Counted from the stretch's first letter, positions 31,711 to 46,737 are shown. The stretch is DNA of 64,000 nt from Rhynochetos jubatus (GCA_027574665.1 CM050668.1:7402001-7466000); one strand, 5' to 3'. Translations and numbers: made by a program. The notes: generated by a model not told the origin, from the letters alone.

Positions 31711-34646
31711 GAGGCCTCAGCTAAAGATGGGGCTTTTGTGTGTCCATGTGCACATTACTGCTTGTTTCCCAGCCAGGCGGGGGCAAAGTCAATTAGCACA
31801 GTCAGGAGAGAAGCAGCTGTGCCGGCCAGAGGAATGCTGGGAGCTGGAATCAAACGTGATTCATTCCCGCTGCCAACCGTGCTGCAGCTACTTAGCAATG
31901 AAAGCGAGAGGTGACCCAGGTGTTGCAGGCTGGGCAGTAACGAGGAAGGTGCCTGGTGTTGTCCCTTGTGCTCTGGTATGGCAAGGCTTGCTGTGTTACG
32001 GAAACAGCCGCTCAAAACTGTGCTTAGCAAACTCTGTACGTCGCGGTGACTGCTGTTTGCTTGTAAGCCAGCAGGGAATATCGTCAGGAGCCAGGGAATT
32101 GAATTCTCTTGCTACTGAGGAAGTAATGCAGCCTTGCTTTCCTGGAAGAACCCGTGTTGTTTGACTTTCTTAGTTTTGTTTCTTTCTTTGCCCCTTCCTC
32201 CCCCTCCTTGAAGCAAGGCAGACCCAAGGTCCTCGCGCTGCAGGACTGGGCAACTTGATCTGGGTCTGGCCACGTTCTTTGTCACAGTCCAGGAAGTTAC
32301 AGCGTGAAGCAGGGAGACAGGACGGACAGGCCTCTGGGTAGGGGCATCTTTGTCACGAGTTACCTGCAGTAGTAGGAAACGACAAGAGCAGCTGCCCTTG
32401 AGCACAGTCCATCTGCTGTGGCCGGGTAAGGGGCTGCAGCATGGCAGTAGTTCTGGCTGTCTGTGTTTCCAGGGTGAGGTGGTGCCTTGGTCAGGCTGGC
32501 AGTTGTGCTGGTCCCTGCTGAGTGTTACCAGGGCCTCTGTGGACTTTGTGTCAGGTGAAAGGAAAGGGCTCGTTGCTGGGGAAAGTAGTAGCAGGAGACA
32601 GTAACTGTACTTTTCTGCTGTTTGCTGGAGACGGTAACTGTACGTTTCTGCTGTTTGCTTTGTGCCTGCGAATGATCTACTGAGTTCCAGCCCCGCACAT
32701 GTGTGCAGAATAGCCGAGGAAGAGCACGGGGCGTGTTGGAGTGCCGCACAACTGCTCGTGAGGGAAGCATGGCCTTTTCTTGGTAGCATGGACCAGGGCT
32801 GTTGAACCTGAGCTGAGCTTTCTCCTCTTATGGGGAGGGTCACACTGCCACGCAACCTCCTCGGTCCTTAACGAGCTTCTTGTGCAAAAGGCGAACACTC
32901 TGCAGGCAGCCACTGAGCTACTGCACCCGTCACCTGGTAATGTGAATGTACCTGTGGTTCTGGGAAAGGGTGGTACAGCTTTACTACATGTATTGTGATG
33001 TCACAGTTTAGTTCGTGATGAGGTCGTTCCCTTGCATGTACTACCCAGTGCACTGGAGGAAACATCCCATTTGAGGTACTAGTACTGAACATCATCAGCT
33101 GCCTAGAAAGCCTTGGCTTTAACATAGGCATTCCACAAGGGCTGAAATGGGACAACAGGAATTCCCCTTGCCATGCAGGGTGTGAGATGCAGGTACTCAC
33201 AGTTCAGATCCACCCCGGTAAGTTCCTGCAGATTCTCTTGGGAGTTAACTGTGACAGGAGTTGGGGGGCTGCAGCCAAGGCTGTTCAGAGCCAGCAGCAG
33301 TTGCTTGCTGCACTGAGACTCTTGTGTTCATTTTGAAAACATTGCAGCTGGACTGCAGGGGTATTTGAGAGCAAGTACGCTTTTGCAGTAGTAGAGTTAT
33401 CTGAAGAGCACAGTGCTTTAAAAGCAACACACCCCACTTATGTACGGCTCTCACCTTCCGTGTGCACTTAACCAATGTGGAAAAGTTATTTAAGGCGTTT
33501 TGCTTTAATTTCTGCTCAGTGAAAATGTAAACAGTAAGAGCTTTGCAGGAAGGCTGTTTTGGGGATATGGGTAACTGTTTAGCTTTGTGTCCCAGCTGTA
33601 GGCTTTTCGTAAGGAGGGGGAAAAGCACGTCAGCCCTGCCTCGTACAACTCGGGGGAAGCTTGTAAATGGGATGTGAGTCTTGGTGTCCAGTCAGGGAAG
33701 GGTTCGCACACTTCCCAGAGCAAAAAAAGACAGCTTTCAACTCTTGAAAGTCAGAGGAGTAGTAGCCATCAACATTGTAAATCCAGATGTAGAACAAACT
33801 TTGGAGTCTAAGTTCCTAAGTAGCAGTGTCTCTCTCCAGGCTGCTTTTGTTAGATACTGCTATTCTAAGGGTGTTACAGCATATTTGCTCCCTTCACTAC
33901 TGTGAAATCTTGGAGAGGATCTTCTGGTTACTGGGGGACACTTGCTTCATCCATCAGGCTATAGGTACTCTTTGTTTAGGAGTTCCTAGGCTGTGGGTGT
34001 GAAAGTAAATGGAGAAGCTGCGTGTTGCTGGGTATCTCCTACCTCACCGCAGACCTCAGTCGTGTGCCTGCACGCCAGCCTCTTGCAGTGCTGTGAGGAC
34101 TTTGCAAAGCACTTTTACCTTCAGCGGGCTGTTTGTGGTTTAGGGGAGTGTGTGTTGTCAACCTGTGAAACGCTGGGGGCTGTGATGCTGTGTTTCACGC
34201 AGAGAGCTGGGGAGACCTGCAGCGTATCAAGCCCCTGTCTCCACACGCTTGTGGTACAGGTGTGTTGTGAACCCAGCCTGGTGCTGGAGAACCACGCGGT
34301 GCTGGATGCCGTCCTTGTGGGTAGTACTGAGCTGCAAAGGCGAGACAGGAGGGAGAAGGTGAAACTGTTTTAAGTGTGAAAGTGAGGTGAAGTTGAGGAG
34401 TAGCATGGTGGGAAATGTCCAGATATCCCTAGTCAGAGGTCAGGCTAAGTCACAGGTAAGGTTCTGTGCTCTGCTGGTAGAGCAGACACGTGAATTTAGA
34501 GAGTCTGGAAAACAAGCCTGTTCATGCTAATAGAAATAACTTGAGGCCTTTATGAAACTTTAGCCTTCCTGTTACCTTCCCTGTGACTATTTTAATGTTG
34601 TTTCTGTTTCTCCTTCTAGATAATAACTTAGCTGAGGCTCTGTAAA

Positions 34647-37600
34647 ATGGCGTTACACTTGCCCAGAGTCATCCGTTATGCCATACCTGGAGTGCTGGCA
34701 TTACTTGGCTGGTGGGTCTATTCCCATAGAAAAAAGCGTGCAAGCTGTCACGACGAACAAGAAACAGCCATTGAAGAAGTGCCAGAGGATGGTGCATCAC
34801 CCGAACCGGAAGCATGCGTTTCTCGAAGACAGCTTTTCTCATCGGGAGAGGAATGCTCAGAGGACGAAACCTCGACCCCCCTGCTGTCAGCAGGGTTGCT
34901 GCCGCCCCATCTTTGTCAAGCTCAGGAGAGGCTAGATCTCTCGGAGGACCTTGCAGACCTATCAGTGATGACAGTTCCATACAGCGCCCTTGAGGACGAC
35001 AGTGGAAAACTAGACTCAATAGGATCTGCAGAGGAAAGCAGTGTCCCTGCTAGTGTCTCTCTCCCTCTGATCTCAAAGACCGCAGAGTGTCACAGCAGCA
35101 CTGCCGTGAGCCTTAGGCAGGGTTCAAGCTGTGCTGCAAAGCAAGAGCAGTGGCCGTCAGCGACACTGCCGCACGAGTCTTTGGGAATCACGGAGATCAG
35201 CCGTGCAGAGCAGTCAGACGGTTCTTCATTTAAGCTCCCCAAAGAAAGCCAGATGGCAGAAGTTGTGCTGCCGAATACCGGCTCTGTGACAGCTCTTTGC
35301 TTGGGATTGGAGAAGGAAGCCGATGCCCCACAAGCCTTTCTCAGTAATGAAGCAGAAGTTGTATCAAGTCACAAGGATTCTGCAGTGAACGCGCTACCGG
35401 ATAGTTTGGAGCCTGGCTGCTTGGAGCAGTCCAGGGAAGAAGTGACGTTTGACTCAACTGCCAGTACTGTACCTGTGTGTCAGGAGGACTCACAGCCAAA
35501 AGGAGATGAATCGGAAGGAGAGCAGATTGCAGGAGTGAGTTTGGACAAGGAAGAAATTGAGAAAATCGAGCAGGTGGCAAAGCAGGCAGTTTCCGAGGTC
35601 ATTTTGGCAGCAACTGAGGAAGTGCTGTCTGGTCCTGCGAGTGATGTTTCCACTCAGAGCTGCCAGGCCGCTGCCAGCCGAGCTGAGAGACCTCGGGAGG
35701 TGGCAGGTGTTGTTTCCTCTGGTCAGGTGCTTGCGGAGAAAGCTACGGCAGCCGATGAGAACACTTCTGTGAGGAGTGGGGCTGTGGTACTGGCATCCCC
35801 ACGGACAGAGGAACGGGATCAGAGTGTGACAGATCCCAGCCGTTTAATACATGACCGTTTATCCAGCCCTGTTCAGGGAAATCCGAAAGACTGTCAGAAA
35901 AGGAAGAGTGTGTGCAGCAAGTCCCAAGGAGTTGATCGTACCCCCGTGGAAAACCATGGAGGGTCACTGGAAAAGTTGCCTTGGGTTATGGAGGACTCTG
36001 GGTGCAGCACATCCGCATCGGAAGGTGGAGCAAGTGTGGAGGACCCATTGCAGAACACGATGCTGTCTGACGCATCGGGCCAGCATTCGGACTCACTGAG
36101 CCTGTCTACAAGCCGAGACACGTCTGCTGAAGATTGCTCAGTACCAAGTGGAAAACCTACCCTAAAGCTGCCGGACAACAGCCAAGAGCCGTACAGTAAT
36201 GGGATACTGAGAGAGGATGGTCCGCACTTGCCTCATGAGTGTAGCAGGGCAGAAGGGGTGGATGGAGATAACTTAAAAGGTAAGGGATTTGAAAATCTTC
36301 CTGTAAAAATGTGGGGAACAAGCTTTTTATGTGCTGTAACCCTCCTGCTTCAGAACATGTTCAGATGAATCCTCTTTGTGTTTCACTTCCCCAGCGGGTG
36401 AGTATTTAGCCTGCATGCGCAGGTGGGCATGGATTTTCTCTTAGAATTCCCATCCCTGTAGGGTCCAGGGTTAGCCGGGTGATCTTCAGAGTATACTGCA
36501 AAGGCGTGAGCAGGCTGGTCCCCTTTCAACACAAAGCTTGTTGTCCAAAGCCAAGCATCTGCTTGAGTAGCCCAGTGAAACGGATGTAGGCCAGACCTTG
36601 CTGGTTTGAGACCTGCTAATACGAAGGGCTGCTGCTTTGGCCCAGGCAGCCTCTGGGAAGCACTGGGTTCTTACCTGTGTTTATGGGCCGCTGCTGAACG
36701 GAAGCGGTAAGGCAGGTTTCTGAGGTGCTGCTGGATGAAGCAGGGAAGTGCTCTGATGAATTGTGATAAAATCAGTTGGTTGCAGACAAATTACCCTGAA
36801 GCCTTTTTGCTTGGATGGGTAGGTGCGTGCCGAGAAATCCCAGCAGGGAGCAATATTCGTGGAGCTCCCGCATCTGCCTGTGTTGCTTTTGCATTCTGGC
36901 TGCTGTGTGCCTGGTAGAATGCAAAGCTGTCTGAGCAATGTTAACCTGTGTGACCTTGGGGATGGATGTTAAAATCCCTTTCTAGGACCCCACGGTGTCA
37001 ACAGCCCTTAATGACAAAATGTCTTTTGTAATTGCTGCGGGGTAGTTGGAACGCTGCTTGTTGCAAGACCTGGGGATTGAGTTTGCCACAGAACGTTTTT
37101 CACTAGTGAGAGTAACCATAGGAAGAAAGTGATTTTGCCTTGTGAGTGCTGGTGTGACGAGGAGGTACAGGAGTGTTGTGGAGCCTGGTGATGGCAAGGG
37201 CTGAAAGCTCTGCACTGAGGAGAGGGGATGCTATAGCAGGTAAAGGTGAGAATCTCGGATAAGAGGTCCTACAGCTGACCTTCACACCCAGGCTGTGAGA
37301 CTGAAATCCTTCTTGCCCAGGAAGTCCCTGGCAAATGCCTGCACCATTTGCCTTTGAGTGTGTGAGCATCTGTGCTGTGTCACAAGTTAAGATGTGGCAA
37401 GTGTGAAGCTGTTGGGTTTATTTTTCTCTTTGTTTCGGCACTGGGGGGTCTGAATAGTTGCAAGCAAGGATCTTCATAATCTGCTTGTTAATCTGGAGGA
37501 AGGATCAACCTTGTGTTACACCGACTGTACCTGGGATGTGACCAGGAGGTAGCCGTTTGAGTTTGTCTCCTTCCCAGCCAGAAATGTTCCTGGTATCCCC

Positions 37601-40600
37601 TGATGGTTTGGGAACAAAACATAGCTGAGCTCTGGCACCTTGTTTCTTCAAGCGTATGACAAATTTGGGCAAGAGGCAATCCCCCAGGACAGCTAGTAGT
37701 GCCCTTGGGTCAGTGTGCAAGACGTGTTGGGGCAGGAATGTGCAAAGAGCGGATGAATAGGTGGCATGTCCCTCCACGCTGAACTCCCCCTGAAGAGCGC
37801 TGTGTGAGCCATGAGGAAAACACAAAATACCTTGCTGCAGCAGAGGCTCGGTGTTGGTGTTAGCACAGTTCTCATGCAGCTGGTAGCTGTGACTTGGTGT
37901 CTTGTCTCTGCTGCTGTGTAAGGTGTCACCGTGTGTGAAGGACTCCTGCTGGACTCAGGCCTCCTTCTGTTGCATGCCCAGCGGTGGGCAGGTTTTTCTG
38001 CAGGAATAAAAGGAGCCTTTCAGTAGGCTGTGTGTGATGGGACTCTACCCTTTCTGAAATACTGGAGAAACTGATACAGGGACATCCCAACTGAATGCGT
38101 AGGAAGAGCTGCATGTTTCTCTAGGAAGCGATGTATTTTCGTGGTCTTGTGACTGGCAGCTGGCCTGGGTGAGTTGTGAGTGGTCTGAATGCTGACACAT
38201 GGACATGTCTTGTAGGTTTGGATGTAACTCGCATGGATTTCATGGACAGTGGCTGTGCCATGAGGAAGACAGTGGCTCGCCGGAGCTCTAAGCTAGAAGA
38301 CAAATCCGGCAAGTTCGACCTCGTTATCTGGGAAATAGAGGTCCCAAAGGTAAGCTGTCTCTGTCTTTATAGCGAGCTTTCTTTTGAGCTGAGAGGTTGT
38401 GTTTTTTAGGACTGCGCTCATACCTTCTTCCCCCCTTTGAAGATGCAAAATCACCTGTGGCTGTCCTGCACGACTTTGCTCTTGCAGTTCTGCTTCTGAG
38501 CAGACCCGAATACTGACGGCCAGAAACGTGAGACAGCAGCTCCCAGCAGGATGAGCGTGCTGCCTTGAGTGCTTGGGGGCTGTGATCCCAGTGAAGAAAT
38601 GTAACGTGTGTTTTCATGGATCAGTAAAACACAGGCTAAGAGAAGTTCTACAGCAAAAAAAAACCCCTTTCAGTGGTTAGCGAAGACAGGCTGTCAGTTC
38701 TCTTAAAGTAGCTAACTTGGCATTGTCTAGGATTATCCGTACTGACTTGGGCCCAACACTTCTGCTCCGGTCTCTGGTCTCTGACAGCAAGTGGTGGCAG
38801 GTGCCTATGGAAGAGTGGAAGCGAGAGGGCTTGCACAGACATCGCAGCTTCATCGCCCTGCGCAGGACATCCCAGCTGTCCAGGGACTCTAGTCGAATGG
38901 GCATGATAGCCTGGCTTACTCTCCAATGAATTTGTCTACTCCCTTTCTAATTAGCTTATTTTAAAATTGCTGGGACTTAGTATTTCAAATCGGAATGAAA
39001 ATTGCATGTAGCCTGCTGGGGAAAACAAAACAGGTGGAAGACTGGGAGAGGACTCGACCCGACTGTAGGAAGACAGCAGCGTTTATCAGGCCTGTTTTTG
39101 TCCCATCGTGCCTTTGTGTCATTTGACAAGGGATGAAGATGGATCTGTCAAAATGAGCTCTACTTTCTGATCTGTATCTCCCGTGACTTAGCGCAGACCA
39201 GCTGAACGCTGCACTAGTTCATCATTGCCTTGTATTTATCCTGCCTGGCCCTACGCTACAGGAAATGGGAACGTAGGTGAAATAAGCCACAGAGAACACG
39301 TTTGATCTACATTTCTCTTCCTGACTGTTGCTTTCTTATCCCTTTCCTAAAGGACTTAGTTGGCCAATTGATTGGCAAACAAGGAAGATTCATGAACTTC
39401 TTGAGGCAATCCTCTGGTGCCAAGATTTATGTCTCGACACTACCTTATTTCCATGACTCCCAAGTCTGTCACATCGAAGGTAAGTGACAATGTCTCTTTA
39501 TTCGTGGTCTAATATGTAGCCTGGGGACCTCAGTTAGGTAGGCAAGGAATTCTGACAGATTTAGTGGCGTCATGAGTCCAGTGCTTTACAAAACGTTTCC
39601 ACTCAGTGCTGTTACAGTAGAGGTATATGCCAAGTTGCCTGTGCCTTGGCATGTGCGCCTTCTATTCTAGAGGTAGGGATGCATTTTAACGTCTTCAAGC
39701 TGCTGTAGTTTAACAAGCACCTCTTGCAGGATCGCTGCAGGCTTGAAGGAGGAGCTATGGGATGTGTATTAGCAAATATGGTTTTGAGTGTGAAGAATAC
39801 GAGATTAATTGTGGCTGGAAAATACCTGCCAGTGACTTGGGTTCATACTGGAGGCTGAAGCTGTTGAAACTGGGGCCTGGCGGTCAGAGTTGCTCACGTT
39901 GGCCTGATATGGCCAATCTATTAATACTTCAGTTATTGGCGTAGCACAGAAGGCTTCTGGTAGCTATGTTGCTTCACATGGTGGGGCTGTCCTCAGCATA
40001 CCTATGCTACAGACTTTCTGTGGGATTTTTGTCTTCCAGGCTCTGCGCATCAAGTAGAAACAGTACTGAGCCTGATTGGGAAGAAATTTAAGGAGCTGTG
40101 TCTCACCAACATCTACGGCCTACCTCCACCAACACTACTGACGCTCCATTCCATCCTTATGACCGCCTGGGTAAGTCCCAGCTTGCCGGCTGTGCTGATG
40201 TCAGGGCGGAAGGCCACGGTTGGTCACTGCCATCGTAGTATGCTGTGTCCACGTGGCTGGTTCACCGATGCCCTCAGAAAGAGTTTGGTTTTGTGTGGCT
40301 ATCTGTTGTCCAGCTTGTGTAATTCTTACAGATGAGATTTATCTGGTGGTTTCTGACACCTCGATAACCCTTGTCCCTTTGCTGCCACATGGGTGTCTAT
40401 CCCCTACCTCCACTGAGACGGTAGACCGACGGACCTTGCCAGCACGCTGACCCTCAAACATTGAGGTGCTGCCCCCAGGCTTCTCTCTAGCAAGCCTGGT
40501 TTTACCCCTTTCTCCCTTCAAATCTAGTTTAAAACCATTTCAGTGAGCCCTGCTCACTCCTGCACAAAGATCCTTTTCTCCCTTTGAGACAGGGGACACC

Positions 40601-43600
40601 AGGCTTGGAGGCAGGTGTTGATCCGCTGTCTGCTCTTGTTCCTTTCCTCGTCCTTCCCTGCCAGTGGAAGGATAGAGGAGAACACTGCCCGTGCTCCTGA
40701 TCCTTTAGCAGTCATCCCAAAGCCCTGAAGTCTCTCGATTGCCCTTGGACTGTGGCAGAATGTTGCACCAAACTGGGCACGCATCTGGCCCGGTAGGCTT
40801 TAACCTACAGGCTCAATGTTTGCCTAAGGAAGTAACACTTCAGTCTCCAGCCGAGTTGGTTGTCTGCTCCCTCCGCTTAAAGGCGTGTTGTGGTTTAATC
40901 TCGGCTAGCAACAGGCCGTGAAGCCACCCTCACCCCCCTCTCCACTCCAACGGAGGGACAGAATTGGAGGAAAAAGGCAAAGAGGCTCATAAAATTGAGA
41001 TAAGAACGATTTGCTAATTGAATATAAGTGAATTACATATATATGAGAATATATAAAAATACTACTACTAATAAGTAATTAAAATAATAGAAAATAAACG
41101 TGTGATGCAATTGCTCACCACCCGCCGGGTAGTGACATAGCTCACACACAGCCAGGTCCTGGTAAGTGAAGAGTCAGAGCCAGCGAGCCCGAGAGCCAGA
41201 GCCTGAGAGCAATCACAGCAGAGTCCAAGCGAGCCCCACGAGCGACAGCAGGATGAGAAAGAGCTGGCTGACCCACCAGCTCATGAACATGCAAGCAAAG
41301 GAATTAGCAAAGCAGCTAACGAAGGAGTTCAGGAGCTGACAGAAGAGTTGGCAAAGGAGCAAAAAGAGTTCCCGAATGAGTTGCGGCCCCTGAGCCCACT
41401 CCCCGCTTCTGTACCGAGCCTGATGTGCTATGGAATGAAATCCTCCTCTGGTCAGTGTGGGTCAGCTGTCTGAACTGTGTGTGTCCCCACACTGCCTCTA
41501 GTGAGAAAGTTGGAAATGCAGCTGGGAAAGGCCTTGAATTTGGTGCAAGCACTCCCCAGCACCAGCTGAAAAGACACCTTATCAGTAGTTTTCTCAGGGT
41601 AAATCCAGAAACCCAGCTTCATAGCAGCCACTGTGAAGAGTTAACTCTTTGCTGACTAAAACCAGCACAGGGCTCTTTGCTGTGAGGTGGAAATGCCACT
41701 GATCCGTTGCCATTACTGGCATTGTCCCTAAATCCTGAAGCTGGTCTTCTCAAAATGTTTCAATTCCTTATGGTATTTAATTGCACTAAAAGGAGGTTTT
41801 CATGTCAGCGTTTCCCAGAAGAGTTTTCATGCTGCTTTTGCTATATGACACCTAGAAACACTGGACCTTTAGAATCTATAAAGTAACACTGCATGGAACT
41901 GTCTCCTTGGATGTGAAGACAGGCTTTGTTCTGGAGAACTGAATTTATGCTGGGAAATCCAAACCATGTTGGTTGTATTCCAAGCACAGTAGTGCTCGGA
42001 AGCTGCCCAACCCAATGGCTCCAGCAGCCAGGGTGCAAATGACTTGGAAAATGAGGCCTCTGTGACAAATCTTGGCCAATCCCTGCAAAGATTACCTTGA
42101 TGTTTAAAAACCCGTGGGCAGGGAATCCTTGCGAGGTGCGCTGTGTGGAGAGCGCAGCATGACTTGAGCTGCATCGTTTCTGACTCTGCTCGCTGATCTC
42201 TTGGGTAAATAAGGAGTTGCTGGTGGAACACGGGGTTGCTGGGAACGAAGCTTGTGTTGCGATGAACTCCGAGAGTTTCCTTTCTCCATGTGGCAGCTGT
42301 TGCTCCCGGATGGAGTCACCGTAGAGGTGGTTGTGGCGCACCAAGTCGACGCGGGACACATGTTTCTGCATCAGCACACCCACCCCACTTTCCATGTCCT
42401 GCGTAGCCTGGACCAGCAGATGTATGCCTGCTATTCTCATCCCGCGGTTCCGACCCTGCCGACTCCAGTAGAAGGCAAGTAACCTGGTTGCTCACAAATT
42501 GTTCCGCTGAGGAACTTCTAGGGTCACGCGAAAGCACGATGCCCCTGAGTTAGGCTTGGGAAGTTTCCCCGTAGATGGGAATGTGATAGTTCGCTTGTCA
42601 TTTCATCTCTCTTTAAGCTGACGCCAGAGTACAGACGTTGCTCTCCTCTTCCTTACCTCACACGTCCCTGGAGTACCTCCCCAGCCACCTAGTTCCATGT
42701 TGAAGTTCAGGATAAAATAGTCTGTCTCAGGTTATTTCTCATCAACTTGGCATCTGGTGTGCTTTTGCTGACAGTGTGGAGCTACTCCCAAATCTTCATA
42801 GTGTCACTCTCAGCACACGGTGTAAAGCGGCGGGTACACCCCGTGGAAAGGGGTTATTAGTGCTGAGCTTCCTTTTTGGAAGCAGATACCTCGCTGTTAA
42901 TGACCCGAGGCTGGAAGGGAGCTGGATACTTGGGTAGAGCAGGACGGTAGTGACTGACAGACTGGAGAGTAAACTCCCCTCTCTGTGTCCCAGCTGCAGG
43001 CTTGGTGTGGTGGGGGTGTGGGTGGTGTTGAAAGGAGATGGGAGCAGCATAGGAAATGCTGTTGATTCTCCGCAGATGGCTGGGCAGCGGTAGTGATGTC
43101 TGAAGTTCTGATTCCTGGAAACCCACTCACGCCGAGCCTTTCTTCTCTGCACTCCTGTGTTTTGCAGTCGGTATTATCTGCGCAGCTCCAGGCCTGGATG
43201 GGGCATGGTTACGGGCTCAAGTCATTAGCTACTTTGAAGAGACGGATGAAGTGGAGCTCAGATACGTGGACTACGGAGGATACGACAAAGTGAAGATTGA
43301 CACGCTCAGACAAATCAGGTCTTTAGCTGCTCTTCCGTGGCCTGAGGCCGTGTCTGGTTTGAACCTTCATCGGAGGCATCCGTATCGTTTGAATTGCTCA
43401 TAGGTTTTTCCACAGCTGAAGCGGGAAGTGGCAGAAAGGTTTGTCTGGGCAGCGGGCGTGGGTTCCTTGGGAGCGGAGCACAGTAAGCTCTTGCGAGGCT
43501 TTTTGAAGGGGAGTGGAGAGGAAATTGCAGCTTCTGCCACTTCAGCGTGGAAGCTGAGCAAAAGGATGCCGACAGGAGGCCCCGAAGTGTAGTTCATTGA

Positions 43601-46600
43601 TGAGCTAGGAATAAGATTCGCATTCCCTACGCCCCAGCCCCGTTGGCTGGGAGAGCTGTATTGGATGAGGGGTTTCTTCCACGAGCCCATTAAATAGGCG
43701 ATTGTGCCCCAGAGGTGGGGGGAAAAAAGCAGTACAGCCACCCTTATGGGGGTGGGTTTTACGGGGAGCCCGGTCCAACCTGACACGCGAATCAGACAAT
43801 TCACTGCTGTTGCTTACACTGTCATCAGTTTTAAACTGAATTCCTGCTAGAGCAACTGATGAATCAACGTCATCTTCAAGAATACAGGAGTAACTGAAAG
43901 CCAGGTTCTTAATCTGATTGATTCTCTTTTCTTTAAGGTCTGATTTTTTATCACTACCTTTCCAAGGAGCGGAAGTTTTACTAGACAACGTGGTGCCACT
44001 TCCAGGTAATGGGGCTTTCGAGGTGTGCTGTTGGCACTCCTCTGGCAGGTTGCAGAGCATGCCAGCTGTGTATAAGCAATGATTCTGTCTAAACCTTCCC
44101 CCTCCTTTTGCAAGTGCAGCCTCTGGTGGGACTAGAGCAAGAATTAGAAAGAACTGTATGTGATTCTTTAACATGTGCTGGCGTGGCATAACCGCTCAGA
44201 CTGCAGGGGAAAGAGCGGAAATGTCTAGATTTTCTCGCACGGAGGAGAGAATGAATTATTCTCCTAGGCACAAGTTGGCAGGACTGGCAGGTTATAGATG
44301 AAGTAGCTGTCCCTACTCTGCCACCTTCCGTGCTCTTTCTGCCACCCAGCGTAAATGCAAACCTAGTTTTTGGTCTCCTACACAATTACCTGGCGCTTTC
44401 CAAGTGATGTGTGTAGTGCTGTGTTCAAAACGCTGCCCTCCAAGCACTGGAAGAATGTCGGTCACTGCCTAGAAGTGCTTTCTGGTTTGCTTTTTTCTTT
44501 CTAGTGGCGCTGGAGATGTGTGCTGTACTGGTGTCAAAAGCTGCCCTTCTGGGGGCGGCAGGGAGGGGTGGCTGTAGGAGCCAGGGGTCAGGCCAGGTTT
44601 CCCCACAGGGCTTTGGGGCTGGCAGGACTCGGGGCACAGGCCCTGCCAAGGCTGTAGATGTAGGGCGAGGTTTAAGCTGCTTCTAAGCAGAAGTTGGTGT
44701 TTTGCACGTTCCCCGAGATGATCGACCTCCTTCGGTATTTCTGGGGTTGTAAGGAGTCCCCTTGCTGCTGCAGGTGGCCCTCGGGGTGGGGAGCACAAAG
44801 GAGAAACTTTATTTTGCAGCAATTTGGTAGGAAATAAGCAACTGTCCTCCAAAATGAAGACACTTCTGTCCGGTCTAGGGGGCAGGTTGTACCCGTACTG
44901 CCTGGGACGCAGGGGGTTCCGGCTGCGTCGCAGGCGTGGAGTTAGCAGCAGGACCCGTGTAAGCTGTGCAGGCTGAGACATGAGCTGCCAGTGCTGGCAG
45001 AGGGCATGTGCCACCGCTCAGGTGCCAGCCAGCCTGCGGTACAAATGCTTTTGAGTCCCTGTTTACGCTATTGCACTCCGCGCGGGGTCGGTAAAGTCCT
45101 GAGGTCCCCGAGCTTAGTTTATTAAGGATCAAAATACTAATGGCGGCTCAACGGAGCTGCACAAGTACACTTTTCTGTCTTTCAAGCCTCCTAATTCATC
45201 AGCCACGTATGTTCACGGTAACTTAGCTAGTGGCTTTGGAAAGCACTTCCCCCTTTCCCTTCAGCAGCCCAGTGGGCACAATACCTGTGTGACCTCCAGC
45301 TTAACAGACGGGTTTCGGCAGCTGCCTACAGCAACAGTAGGTGAGGATTCTCTGGCCTAAGTTCCGTAGGAGGTCAGACAAGATGAGCTTGGTAGTCCCT
45401 GCTGGCTTTTAGAGCCTGAGCATCTCTCATTTGGTTTCTCCTGCTCTTTCCTTTCCACAGGCGAGGATCACTTTTCCTCTGAAGCCGACGCCGCTGTTGC
45501 CGAGATGAGCAGAGGCGCAGTCCTAGCGGCACAGGTACGTGAGGGCTGTCTGGAACAGCCGATTCGACTGCTGCTGTTATCCTCTCTGCCCCTAGCACGC
45601 TCTGTATGTTGCAGTCAGAACCAAAGCCGGAGCCTGTAGGCCTGGCTGCCGGGCAGGGTTCTTGCGGAGAAATGTTGGTGCTGAGACCTTCCTTGTGCAG
45701 CGTCAGCACCGCTCGGGGCTGTGTGGCTGGGAAGGGCCGAGCAGTCCCTCTTGTTGCTGATGCGGGCAGGGAGGAAGGGCACCGGAACGGCTTTGCAGAG
45801 CACAAAGTGGCCTCTTGTCCAGTGGACCACGTATTCACCTGGGTGTGCGCTGCTTTGCCAGTCTCAGCTGTCTTTGCAACACCGGTGCCAGGGGTCTGGC
45901 CTCTGGCTGGCCAGAGGGAGAAGCGAGGCTTCTGGCAGTGTCCCAGAGGCTTCTGCGTGCAGTGCCTGACCTCGGGGAAGAGGCGCTGACCTCTCGTGCC
46001 GTGCTTCTAATGCTGGCTGTAGCTCTCCATGTCAGTCAGCTGGGACAAGCGGGAAACTGATGGTGGTTGAGCCGCTCAATCTCAGTTTGCTTTGGTTTCC
46101 TGCAGCGCTCAAACGCATCACGAATCTTGCAAGGGTATGGATTTGAGTGGCTAGAGCAAACCTGCCAGCAGGGTGTCCCGCTGCCTGGTGGCAGGAGCCA
46201 CGTTTCCTCTTGCCTACACCGAAGTATTGACTCCGATAGGCAGTGCGTGATGCTCGCCTTGCATCCTCCGTGGCTCAGACCCGAATGGCTGCATGTTGAT
46301 GTTTTTCTGTGTTTGCAGGTCACAAATTACGACGGTGCGACAGGTCTGCCGCTGATACAGCTGTGGAACTTGATGGGAGACGAGGTGCGCATGTTGCCAT
46401 GTGTATTTTTTCAACACTTCACAAAGTGAACTGTTCGTGCTAATCACTGTTAGCGTTCGTGGTTACGCAGACTTTCTGTTGTTGGTCAGGAACTTGCTGA
46501 TGTTACTTGCCGGAGGTTTGTTCACCTTTCTACTGTTTTCTTTCCACCTCTCTTTAGGTGGTGTCTATAAACCGAACTCTGGTGGAACGAGGATTTGCTC

Positions 46601-46617
46601 AGTGGCTCGACTACTAG
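34647..46617 (+). CDS. AKAP1: AKAP1 copy 3 (type A, 873 aa)
   Basis: The join is 34647-36279, 38216-38349, 39353-39479, 40040-40170, 42297-42474, 43168-43318, 43938-44005, 45461-45534, 46319-46384, 46558-46617, exactly 31,100 bp after copy 1. The frame is intact. Type A residues E514, D541, S568 and Q599 are present. Residues unique to this copy are D73 (N elsewhere) and R186 (S elsewhere), both in the disordered region between the membrane anchor and the PKA-binding helix. Its promoter carries the 82-bp 5'-UTR segment. Confidence 0.95.
36773..37808 (+). other. Type-A-specific intron 2 segment, copy 3
   Basis: Counterpart of 5673-6708 at offset 31,100. One visible difference is TTTATTTTTC near 37418 against TTCGTTTTTC near 6318, consistent with CpG decay in copy 3 or a change in copy 1. 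Confidence 0.85.
40886..41669 (-). mobile_element. Solo LTR, copy 3
   Basis: Full-length A form, at offset 31,100 from copy 1. Confidence 0.7.
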
Positions 46618-46731
46618 CAGTGTGCCAGATGCCTCGACAGCTCTCTCAGCGGAGAAAAACAAAATCTTATTTTGCGCTATTACAATTTGGTTTGGCAACC
46701 TGTTTACACCTGAATGTAAGTTTTGTGGTCC

Positions 46732-46737
46732 ATTAAA
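46732..46737 (+). terminator. Poly(A) signal ATTAAA, AKAP1 copy 3
   Basis: Same context as copy 1. The next CpG island begins near 46968. Confidence 0.6.
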